Below, one piece after another: positions 23,401-33,631 of a stretch of DNA of 64,000 nucleotides. Every line of letters starts with the position of its first letter. Position 1 is the first letter of the stretch. A program made the translations under genes and the position numbers. The notes under the pieces are model-generated. The model worked only from the letters and a program-made list of their open reading frames with translations, had not been told where the DNA came from and ran no database searches. This stretch comes from Rozella allomycis CSF55 (Eukaryota; Rozellomycota): positions 431,607 through 495,606 of the forward strand of contig KE561209.1 in NCBI GenBank assembly GCA_000442015.1. Reading direction: 5' to 3'.

Positions 23401-23921
23401 TCAACAACAGTGGCTCCTTTTCTACATTCCCTCAATCTTAACTACTTACGCATATCGCCACTCTTGGATATATATGCTACACTAAATGTATAATTCTCCA
23501 ACTTCAAATCCTTCAACAATTGAACTGCTAGTTCCGCTATCGTCATTTGCTCAGTAACAAACACCGTTTCTTCTTGCTCATTATCCATCAACGCAACTTG
23601 AATAAAATGCTGGTTATTCACTAACATAACCTCCATTCCTCTTTTCGCTATTGGTAACACCGCATCATCGTGCTTTATCACACATGTTTCTAATCCTTCC
23701 CCATAGCCTCTTTCACATTTTCATTATATTTTACTTTTGTTCGAATCTATTTTCAACAGCTCGCATGACATTATTCGCAAGGCTAATTGCTCTTCACTCT
23801 CAGACGGGTACAGTTTGCCCAAAACTGTTCTAATAACATTCTGTGCTAGTGTGTGTTCATTCACATGAAGCTTTTTTCTTGATTTATCGGGTAACACTAC
23901 AGTCAGAAACACTCCAGTCAT
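20461..23921 (-). CDS. formin (FH1-FH2) with N-terminal Ras-association-like domains
   Basis: Ten exons with nine introns of 26-28 nt give 1071 residues. The N-terminus (TGVFLTVVLPDKSRKKLHVN and, further on, ETVFVTEQMTIAELAVQLLK with LLLTDRPLSFKKR) looks like two ubiquitin-fold RA/RBD-like modules. A helical armadillo-type GBD/FH3 region follows (about residues 220-560). FH1 contains PPPPPLPVQSVLQPPPPPPP and two further proline runs. FH2 begins with LYWNKIPFNDIKGTVWEDID and continues through NYLNGSTLRGSAFGFKLNDL with LNKLKEVKTG, the conserved 'GN.lN.g..rg.a.Gf.l..L..L...k' block. It ends RPGFALSKREIENALQDIKL. Formins nucleate and elongate actin filaments downstream of Rho-type GTPases. ATG 23921 is the first in-frame ATG; an upstream exon is possible. 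Confidence 0.9.
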
Positions 23922-24170
23922 TCTAAAATTTGACCAAGCCACAAAATAAACACTGTATCTTTTAACCTTTGATTACTATTTAACGTATCAGAATATAATA
24001 CTCTGATTTCTAATCTTTATCGCATTATATCATTTCTCCATCGTCTCCATCTTTTGGAAATATACTTTCATGGCCCTTGACAACCTATAGTTTACCTTTG
24101 TATATGCCCAAAGAAAAAAAGGAAACACAGCAGACTTTGCAGTTATCTTCTATTCACAAACAGTCATTAA

Positions 24171-27100
24171 ATGAAGTATTCATTATTATTCTTAATTGAT
24201 AGAATGGATGGAAAGTTTGCAAAATCTTTCTCTATTCTGATCCAAACTCTATACCACAAGTAGATTAATGATAATATTAAAATGTAATAGAGCGGGAAAC
24301 AGGCAGATATATTAACTCAATTGACTGATACCATACTAATCGGCAATAGGCCTCGTTTTTCGTATATAAATTCAAAAGATATTATTCAATTCATACTAGA
24401 AACTGCCAAGATCTATGATTGTTCTTTTGCTGCAAAGCCAATAATTGATAGCAATGGAGGCAAATTGGATGGCATTTCTGCTGAATTGCTCGCAAAGGTT
24501 ATAAAAACTTACTTGCTGGTGTTGAAAAAGAATGCACTTGAACAAAAGGCGGCGCTAGTAATGAATTATTTAAATATATTTAGGCTGCTCAAGCGAAAGC
24601 GGAAGCCGAAGCAATGGCCCTAGAAGCTGATGCCAAGAAAAAGGGGGTTAGAAGCAAATCACCAACAAAAGCAAAAGGTAAAAAGAGTTTTGTTTATAAC
24701 ATAGGTAAAAATATAAAATGTCTTTGATTTGATGAACCAGGTTCAGCGGATAAGAAAAAGAAAAAGCCAAGGGAACGAATAATTGGTGATGAACCAGCCG
24801 AGGGGCCGAATGTTTATTATGTTTTTAGAGATATGAATGTCGAAGTAATTGAGTGGCTGGAAAAGGAATGCGATATTGGAATAGATTTGTGTTATTGCCA
24901 AGGGTCCAAAGTTGAAGAATTGAACAAGGTAGTCTTGAATGAGAAGAATACCGATTCTCTTATTAAACAAATGATAGTTAAACAAATTCCAAATGACATC
25001 AATGATGGAAAAACTTTATTTGATAATTTGGCCAAGACTATTTATGACATTTTTGAAAAGAAAAAGATGTGGAAAACATTGTATGAAAGAACCAAAGTTT
25101 TACCAGTTAACAAAAAGATTGAGAATGTAGATATGAGGTAACATTAATTAATTTTGATAAAAGATATTACAATTCAATCTTAAATGATGTTCCCATGGAG
25201 AGCGTGACTGTAGAATTGATAATTGAGGCGATAATAGAAGACGTCATTCATGGGGAAGAAATGATTAAACAATCACAGCTTTTAGATTCTGAATCTGCAA
25301 ATAATTTAACAAGCAATATCTTCAAAGTATACACAGATTACTTGAATGTTCATAATACAGACAGTTTAACAAACAACAACTACAACTTTGCTTCAGAAGA
25401 AAGAAATTTGCCAGTTATAATGTTTGGCGATGAGCTGTTTGAAAAAAGTCAAAGCATCAAGGGGAACATCAAGTTTGAAGTGTTGAATAAACTAGAGAAA
25501 AACAATATTATAGAATCCAAATATGATAGAGTAGATTTGAACGATACATTTTTGAGAGGAGATGATTCGAATGTGAAATACAAAAAGTTAAACATGCTGT
25601 TTGGAGGCCAATGTGACCCCTTGACTGAAAGGCAACTGATACTATTAGAATTTGAAGCAATAATGGATTACATCAAGGGCCAAAGAGATGATTCAGAGGA
25701 ACAATCATCAAATCATGAAAATGAAGAGATTACAGTGACAGTAGAAGATGAAAGCAAAACAGAAAATGATAGAGTTGAAAATGTTGCGTTAAATTCCAAT
25801 AACTCATCAAATGCTAATGCAAATGCTAATGCAAATGTTTCAAATAATTTAAATCCTAACAATTTAGGATTTAATGGATTTTTTGAGCAAATTAGAGATG
25901 TTCCTGTAAATTTAGTTCCATCAAATCAGCCAGCCATTCCTTCTGTTCCCATCATCATAACCGAAAATGAGAAAGAAATACCTGTAAAGAAAATTAGATT
26001 CCCTAAATTTGACTCTAGCCAATACAACATTCATGAATACTTGGACCCAACAGTTTTTAGTCAGGTAAAATGATATTAACAATGCCATCTATTTAGAGAC
26101 TGCAAGGGTTGATTAATGAATTTCCAAAACTTTATATTCAGGAATACCCCGACGAAAGATTTAAGCTTTTAGTATTAAAAGAATTCAACGATCAAGATAT
26201 TCAAAGTGATTTAGCCAATGGAGGACCATTAAAGGAAACAAAACAAGGCTTTTTAAACCATGGCCATAACTGTTACGAATACAATGTTAAATATTTTCAT
26301 TCATTTAGTAATTTTTATGATAAAGTTATAAATAAAAATATTCCAATATCTGAATTTATTTGTGGCAATCAAATTTTGGACACAGGGGACTCCCATCTTG
26401 TGGGTGGAGACGATAATCAATCATTTTACCCCTGTGATGGCTCCCAAATAAAAATTCAGAATTTCCATTCAAAAAATAATTCATTTAAAAGAAAACTAGT
26501 TCTTTTTAAGAATCATACATTTTCATATCAAAACAAAATCTTTTCAGCACATTTTGATGATGACACAATAATATCCATTTCAAAATCACCAAACAAGAAA
26601 TTGTCTATTGCATTAAATGATGGGACTTTGGTTGAATTGCTAGCAGACGGTAGCATTCTAACAGTTGATCCAGTGGAATCGGACGAAAATTTTAAATTTT
26701 GTGTAATAAAAAGGAATGGATCTCTTTATTATTTTAATGAAAATTCCAAAGAAGGAGCTGTCTATTTAAATAATGGAAAAATAACAAAAACTAATCACCT
26801 TGGTATTTCTAGTGTGGTTGAAATGGATGATATACCAGACAGTCGAATTAATAGTAATAATGATATAAACAAATCAGCTTCAAATTTCAATCAAAATCAA
26901 TTAATAGTCCAACATTTTCCTGAACATAATCAAACAATCGTTACTAGAGGCGACTTGACAGTAGCCACTTTACAAGGATCCACATTAACAGTAGAATATC
27001 CAAACTCAACAAAAATTACTACTACATTGAAGAAACATATTAAGTTTTCAAAATCTGAAATTGATTTGAATTCAACAAATCAAATATCCGTTGAAAAAGG

Positions 27101-29255
27101 ACCGCTGAACGTTCAATTTAGTGATGATGGCTTGAATATATCGATACGTGATATCAAAATTGATTTTTCTAGCAAAACCAAAATTACCAGGGTAAATAAT
27201 GCAAAATTTCCAAAATTTTAGACTAATAATTCAGAAATTTGGGTTGATGGTGATAATGTGTATTTTAAGCTACCTACTTTTACTACAATAAATCCAAAAC
27301 AGGATTATCGATTAATATACACGTTTAATTTGCATGATGCACAAATATCAGTAAAATCAGTTTTCAACACTGAAACACTAATTTCTACTGTAAATGATAA
27401 AATTGAGGTCAATGAACTATTTTATAATGCTTTTTGTCAAGAAATGGAGAGTATACAATCAAAGCTTGACGAAACATTTAACAATATGAAAAAATCAACT
27501 GCTAGCATATCAAATTCAGTTCAATTGTTATCAGCGGCAATAAAGAAAGAGTCGAATCCTATTCATCAGATGCTGACAACTAAATCTTTTCCATTTTTTA
27601 GTAGGGATCCAATGTTTGGACCAAAGTTATTTCTCGTCAAGGAAGATGGATCAGCCATTGAGTTTCTAAAATATGATGACCTGATCCCCTTTTTGGTAAA
27701 GGAAGTTGCAAAGGACTGTCACGTGGTTGAAAAGCCACTTGAAGAATCAGATGGTATTTGTTTGACCTTTCTTAAAAAGAAAAATGACACCAAGAATCCA
27801 TACATTTTATACAGACAGGTAATTAATTAATTTAAGAAACAAAGATAATTTATTATCCACCTTGTTCTTTAACAGAAAAGAAAAGTCTAGTTGAAGATTT
27901 GAATATTCTGGAACAAGAATGGGCAAATGAAGATTTAAAAAGCAACCTAGCTCTAAATGAACATCCTCCAACCTTTAGTTTTGTTACATTTAGTGGTTCG
28001 TCAATGACACATAAAGATATTTTACAAAAATATCATCAGATTGAATTAAATAAAAAGGCACAACAAGAAATTCAAGCTAAATTAAAGAGAAAATTTAATA
28101 AAGAAAATCGTCCAAATAGTTCATTAATTCATCGTCAAAGTTATTCATGCACCGGAAGGGATAAAATCAACTTGGACAAAAGTTCAAAGTTGGAAAACAA
28201 CAAATTGCTTGGTAAAGTTTGGTCAAACTATTGTCAACGAATGGAAAAGGCCAGAAAGAATGTATGTTATTTTGATTCAGAAGCAGGAAAGTCATTTTTG
28301 AAGAAACAAGTAGAATTTTTCTATTATTTTAAATAGCAAACAAATAAGCCAGTTGAGAAATTACCTGTATCTAATGTGCTACCAATTTCTCCGCTGGAAT
28401 TGGCATTGCCCGTGGATTCATTTAAAAACATTCCCATTTACATTCCAGATTCAGTTAAAGATTATAGAATAGGAAAGATTGAAAATCAAGAGGAATTAAA
28501 ATCACAGTTGAAAGCTCCAAAGAAACAATTAGAAAAACAACCCTTGAATCAAAAGCAAGAATTACCAAAGAAAAAGAAAGTTTCTCTTGTCTATGAGAAT
28601 AAGAATTTAAAGTTGCCTAGCTACATGAAATGTGGTCAACCTGGGCTTAAACTAAACGTTACCTTAGAAGGCCCTGTTCATAAAAGGCTTTATACGGCTT
28701 CAACTGCCTCCATCAAAAGTAAAGCATTGAAAATAAATTATATTCTAGGCGAAAAATTGGCGCAAGGCATTGTTTTGAGTCCTAATAAACTCGACTTTGG
28801 CATTCTTTGCCAAGGCTTTAAATATCGCACAGTTTTGAATATTTATAACGTCGGAGTCGATTCATGTAGATTCAAAATCAAGCCTTTTCCAAAAGACAGT
28901 CGAATAAAGTTAACTTATGACCCGGGCCTAGTAATACGAGTTAGCTTTGAAATTATCATAGATCGCCGCTGGAATGTCAGTTAAAGTAAAAGTTGATTTA
29001 GAAACATCACTTCCAAATCCTCAAATGGTCTCATTTGATTTTAAAGACTCGATTCAGATCGATACAGAGTCAATGTCTCTTCAAGTTCCAATAACTGCAT
29101 GTAATTTGATTTAAATATTTTAAATAGTAATGTTAAGATTCAGTGCTTATGATGAAAAGAAGAAAAAAGAGAAAAAAGCACTACATTCCAAGGACATAAA
29201 GCTCATTTCAGCTGACGGTCAAAAAGAAGAAATACCCATTGATGAATTGTATTAA
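24171..29255 (+). CDS. SPAG17: SPAG17/PF6 axonemal central-pair protein
   Basis: Twelve exons (introns 27, 33, 26, 63, 26, 32, 30, 62, 27, 31 and 27 nt) encode about 1566 residues. The order of human SPAG17 is kept: an N-terminal helical domain, an Ala/Lys-rich linker (AKAEAEAMALEADAKKK), the MRYYNSILNDVPMESVTVEL block (human [20 protein letters not shown]), the central beta-rich region and a C-terminal PapD/ASH-like domain. That last domain has KLDFGILCQGFKYRTVLNIY, NVGVDSCRFKIKPFP and LTYDPGLIAAGMSVKVKVDL. SPAG17 builds the C1a projection of the central pair and is needed for ciliary motility, so a flagellated stage is implied. It is shorter than the human protein (2223 residues). The first exon (MK) and its 27-nt intron are inferred. 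Confidence 0.9.
24678..24740 (+). other. 63-nt intron made of two abutting intron units (SPAG17)
   Basis: The intron lies between ...KAK-G and SADKKKKKP. It divides at an AG|GT junction into 24678-24704 (27 nt, gtaaaaagag...acatag) and 24705-24740 (36 nt, gtaaaaatat...aaccag). Each unit alone has a gta donor and an ag acceptor. Removing only the first leaves an early stop. Confidence 0.65.
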
Positions 29256-29357
29256 TAAAATTCATAAAGAAAAAGTTAAATATTTGTTTTGAATTTGGCT
29301 CAAACATTAACTCCTTCTAGTCGTATTTCAATATTTCTGAAATTTTCGGCGCCATTT

Positions 29358-31038
29358 ATGGATTTTGAATTCCGGTCTGATCTCTCAACTTCTCCTATTC
29401 TGGACGATCCTAATATTGAACATGACTTTTTTGATGAGCTAAAAGCTGAACCTGAATCATACCTGAATTGTTTGCCAAGCAAAATGGATGAAATTGTGGT
29501 TAATATTTCTGAAGCGCACAGACCCATTTTAATCCCTCCAGTGGAGCTAGATGCATCTTCTGAAATTGACTTAAATTTAGAAAATTTTGTTAAACGCCAA
29601 GTAATAGAAGTTGAAGAAGAATTGTCATTGAAAGACTTGAACGAAAAGGGATCAACTGATGAAGGTATGTCATATATTTAAATTATAAAAAAGCTTCTGT
29701 TATTCAAATGCCCTCGCCGATACCGTCGGAAAATGCAACGTCCTATTTGTTTAATAACCACAGGCCTATTACAGCGAATTCTGATCATAGTAAGTAAATT
29801 CTATTACAAGCATAGATATTCAAAAAACATTAAATGATTTAAAAGAGAGGGTAGAGCGGATGGAGTTTGAAAAGAAGCAATCAGACATTGAAATAAAGCA
29901 CCTAGAATGGGAGAAATTAGACCTCCAAAAAAAATTAGAAGAAGAAAACATTAAAAGGGAAACTGAAATGAAAAATAGAAAGCAAATACAAAGTGAATTT
30001 TCTCAGACTCTTCCCACGGCGATGAACTCCTCGAATCCATTCTTATCAAGTGAAAAAATTGATATACCAAAAAGAATTGAAAACAATTCTATAGTTTTTG
30101 ATATTTTAAATGACGGAAACAAGGAAAAGGACAAGACTATTAAAGAGCTCACTGAGAGACTTTCAAATGCAGAAAATGAAATTAAAAGGTTGGAGAATTT
30201 AATAAAATCAATGCAACGCGATCAAATTCATTTTGAAACCTCTGAAAAAGAAACTCCATTATTCTCCGTCCCATCCAGCAAAGGGGAAACATTGGAATTG
30301 CTGGAAAAAGAGATTCAGAAAGAAAAAGAGCATCAACAGCAACTGTTAAATAAAGTTGAAAAATTATCTCAAAATTACAAATTGTCAAATCCGGTCAATA
30401 AAGCAAAACACACAAAAGTTGTATCAGTTAATAAAATGGCATGGATTGATCCTAAAGAAGCAAAGAAAACAAAGATTGGGCCACCCAAAAAGTCGAACTC
30501 GACAATAAAGTCTTTTGAATCTTTTAAAGATAAAATTGATAAATCATACCCTGTGCCGCTCGCTAGTCGAGCTCAATCGACGACTTCCTTGAATAAAGTG
30601 CCATTCTTGGTGGGGAAAGTATGATTTTATATTTTATTATTTTAGAATCCAGGGAAATCACATTCAATCGTTGCTCAAGCCCAACAATCGCTTGGCCAGA
30701 AAAAGCAAAAGTCTGAAATTTCGTTAACAAGCCATAAATTATGCCCGCCAAGTCAGACATTAAGACAAATAGAGGATGACTTGTTATTACTCAATAAAAC
30801 ATATCAAAAAACATTATTAAGATATCAAAATTTATCCAGATCATCAAAGCCTGATCCCTTAGCCTTTGACCATCTGGAAGAGCAACTAAAGGATCTTCTA
30901 GAATCAATGGATGCGAAAGTAACTTAAATTTGTGAATATTATCAGGGAAAACAACTTTTGACGATTTCAAGTTTGGTAAAGAAGAATAAAAAGGAAAATA
31001 TTTTTAAACAAATGCTTAAGGCAAACGATCCTCAATAA
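29358..31038 (+). CDS. coiled-coil protein, possible cilium/centriole factor
   Basis: Five exons (introns 29, 26, 27 and 27 nt) give 523 residues starting MDFEFRSDLSTSPILDDPNI. An acidic N-terminal region is followed by a charged coiled coil from about residue 155 (LKERVERMEFEKKQSDIEIK and IKELTERLSNAENEIKRLEN). A Lys/Pro/Ser linker with AWIDPKEAKKTKIGPPKK comes next. A helical C-terminus has LRQIEDDLLLLNKTYQKTLL, then HLEEQLKDLLESM and LLTISSLVKKNKKEN. I do not recognise the family. The conserved-looking C-terminal helices and its place 103 bases after SPAG17 on the same strand suggest, but do not prove, a centriolar or ciliary role. No ATG lies between the SPAG17 stop and the chosen start in this frame. 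Confidence 0.7.
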
Positions 31039-31087
31039 AATGTATTTTTGAACTTTTGAATTTATTTATCTATCGTGGTTATTAATA

Positions 31088-32440
31088 TTAATCGTCCCAA
31101 CCGCCAATGTCTTGAGTAATCCCTAACCTTGAATTTTCTTCCTTTTCTTCAATTTTATCCATTTCTTTGTTTACGGTAACTTGCGTTACTAAAAATTCTT
31201 CATTATTGCTTCCTGATTCAACGTTTTTTGGCGAAATATTTAATTCTTCGTTGGACGCGATTTCAGGTTTTTCATTGTTGTCTTTACTTGATGAAATTAT
31301 CTTGTTTCTCTTTTCAAGTTTCTTTTTTCCCGTCTCATTTTCATTCATTTTAAAGTTTTTAACATTATTCCTTTTTGAGAATTCTTCGATATTTTCAACG
31401 CCTACATTGCTTGATTTTTCGTTATCTTTTTCATCTTTCTTTATTCGTTTAACTCTACTTTCATTTTTACCCTCTCTATCCGATGGCTTATTTTTGTGAC
31501 CGCCACCCCTCTTCAGCTCCATAATGTTTCTCTTCAATTTTCGTTGCAAAAATTTAGGATCAAACCTTTCATTATCCAAAATTCTCAACGATGGAACCAT
31601 TTGTTTAATCTATTTAAGATTACTCCCTTTGTTACCTTTTCCTTGTAATTTTCGCTCAATTTATTTCCTTTCACGGTAACGTTCACAAGCTTGTTCAATG
31701 TTTTCAAGAAATCAATTTTCTTAATTTCGTTTGAACCAACTTCCAATATTACTAGACTATTCAAGTTGACTTTGATTATGCTTACCAAGTGGGCAGCTCT
31801 GCGTTAATTTCTTTAATTTTATTCTTGTTGATTCTAAGCTCCTTCAACTTTTCCATTAGGCTCAAGTCGGGAAGTTTTATGATTAAATTATTAGAAAGGT
31901 TCAGTTTTGTCAATGATCTGCATTTCTCTAAACCAGAAAGATCAGTCAATGCGTTATTAGATAATACTTTTATAAAGTTTACGTTTAATTATTACTTAAA
32001 CATTCTAAAGTTGCAGCTAATGCGGCTACATTGCTGGTTGTTTCCAGCTGATTTTCATTTAAGAGCAGCACTTTTAAACTGGAAAGATTACAAATTTCTG
32101 CGGGAATATATCCAATGTTATTCCCAGTAAGTTTTAAAACTTTTGTTAGTGTTATCAGACTTTTACTCATAAGGTTCTTTAGTTTGCATAGATTAGTCAT
32201 ATCAGATAGTTCACAGTATGAAAGATCCAAGTCTTTTAAATTTACTAGTGATATTAATCCAGCCAAATTCTGTGATTTTCTTAGAGGGTTGCTTTTTAGA
32301 ATCAATCTTCTCAGGCTGGTGCACTGTGAAACATCTTTAACAACTGCTACTTCCTTGTTTGTGGCATCTACAAAATTGATTTCTTCCAACTCTTTTTCTG
32401 AATTCCAGCCTTTAATCAAAGATGTCGTTAATTCTAACAT
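31088..32440 (-). CDS. leucine-rich repeat protein with basic tail
   Basis: Five exons (introns 27, 29, 29 and 26 nt) give 413 residues. The first about 240 residues are LRRs of the short type, for example LRRLILKSNPLRKSQNLAGL, LVNLKDLDLSYCELSDMTNL, LKLTGNNIGYIPAEICNLSS, LKVLLLNENQLETTSNVAAL and LVILEVGSNEIKKIDFL. They are capped by MVPSLRILDNERFDPKF, the LRRcap pattern 'lP.L..lDn..f'. A Lys/Glu/Ser-rich tail follows (HKNKPSDREGKNESRVKRIK) and ends ITQDIGGWDD. Such proteins are usually scaffolds. The basic tail suggests a nuclear or RNA-related place, but I cannot name the orthologue. Confidence 0.8.
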
Positions 32441-32509
32441 TTTTATGGCCAAGCCACACTTAGACAAAATGAAAGGAAAACAGCATTTATATATATTTAA
32501 ACTAGTTTA

Positions 32510-33554
32510 TTATATATAAAACAAGGCCAAAGAAAACAAAATTGTTGCTCCAATTGGTGAAAACGCGTCGGCAGCGCTTGCACTCAGAGTGGGGACATTT
32601 CCAGTAGTAATGCTGTCATCTGCCAGTTCCGAATTATTTCCTTTATCTGAGCTGTTACCAGTATCCGTATCATCTGTGCTTTTACCACTATCGGTATCGT
32701 CGGTGTTAGTATCTGTAACCTCTGGATCATCTCCATGTGTACTTTCCTCGTTAGAATCAGAATTTTCGTTATCGTAGCTAGTCTCTTTGCTCTCGTCATC
32801 GTTTTCGCTCACTGAGGCTTGACCTTCTAACGTATCAGCTACATCTTGAAGATCGGACAAATCGTCTGAAATCAACTCGTTATCAGAAGCAACATCAATT
32901 TCACTATTTGAAGTATCGCTTTTCTTGGCATTTTCAAATTGATTTGGACCTTCATTTGATTGAACTGGTCCCATATTTTCAACTTGTTTAGGAGTTGGTT
33001 CAGTTATTGTGGTCGTTGTTGTGACCGTTTCAGTTGGTTCATTGAAATCTTCAGTTGGAGATGCATTCTCGCCATAAAGTTCTTCTTCCAAGGGTGAAGT
33101 TTCTATTTCACTGTCAGCTTGCTTTGACGGTCCCTCTGCTTGTTTTGAAGGGGTTTCAGTTGCTTGTTTAGACGGTGCCTCTGCTTGTTTTGAAGGAGCT
33201 TCATCTGCTTGTTTTGAAGGCTTCACTTGCTTGTTTTGAAGGAGCTTCACTTGCTTGTTTTGAAGGAGCCTCGCTTGCTTGTTTTGAAGGAGCCTCACTT
33301 GCTTGTTTGTTTGTCTCGTTAGCCTTTTTGTGAATGTTAGGTCCAGAAACTTCATTCGCTTCGACCATATTTGAATTATCTTTTCCATTCAAGTCCGTAC
33401 CTGATGCGAAAAGGGACAAAGCTTTGTCGACAATGACTTTGATTGATTTTCTGATGTCAGCTTCGGACCAATTTGAATCACTATTGGGCCGAGGGACTGG
33501 CAACGTGAATACAACAGCCAAAAAGAAAAGAATGACTAAACGCATTTGATGCAT
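32510..33554 (-). CDS. secreted or GPI-type surface protein with SKQASEAP repeats, frame interrupted
   Basis: The N-terminus MHQMRLVILFFLAVVFTLPV is a clear signal peptide. After about 100 residues comes an array of 24-base units encoding SKQASEAP variants, then an acidic Ser/Thr/Asp-rich stalk (TETVTTTTTITEPTP, DDTDSGKSTDDTDTGNSSDK). The C-terminus SPIGATILFSLALFYI is hydrophobic, as expected for a GPI signal or membrane anchor. One array unit (near 33213-33234) has 22 instead of 24 bases, so the signal-peptide frame ends just after the array while the stalk lies in another frame; together they would give about 347 residues. This may be a sequencing or assembly error in the repeat, an allelic null, or length-based switching. 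No introns. Probably a lineage-specific cell-surface protein. Confidence 0.65.
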
Positions 33555-33631
33555 TCCCCTGTTTGTAGCGAGCTTTAGGGGGTGAATCTAATTTTAGCAA
33601 TAATGTCAATAAAAATAGAGATTTAATTTAT

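Noticed and set aside
22860-23430. Possibility that the N-terminal RA-like part is a gene separate from the formin.
   Set aside because: Two 28-nt introns join the parts in frame with no stop, no new ATG is needed, and total length is divisible by three across all ten exons.
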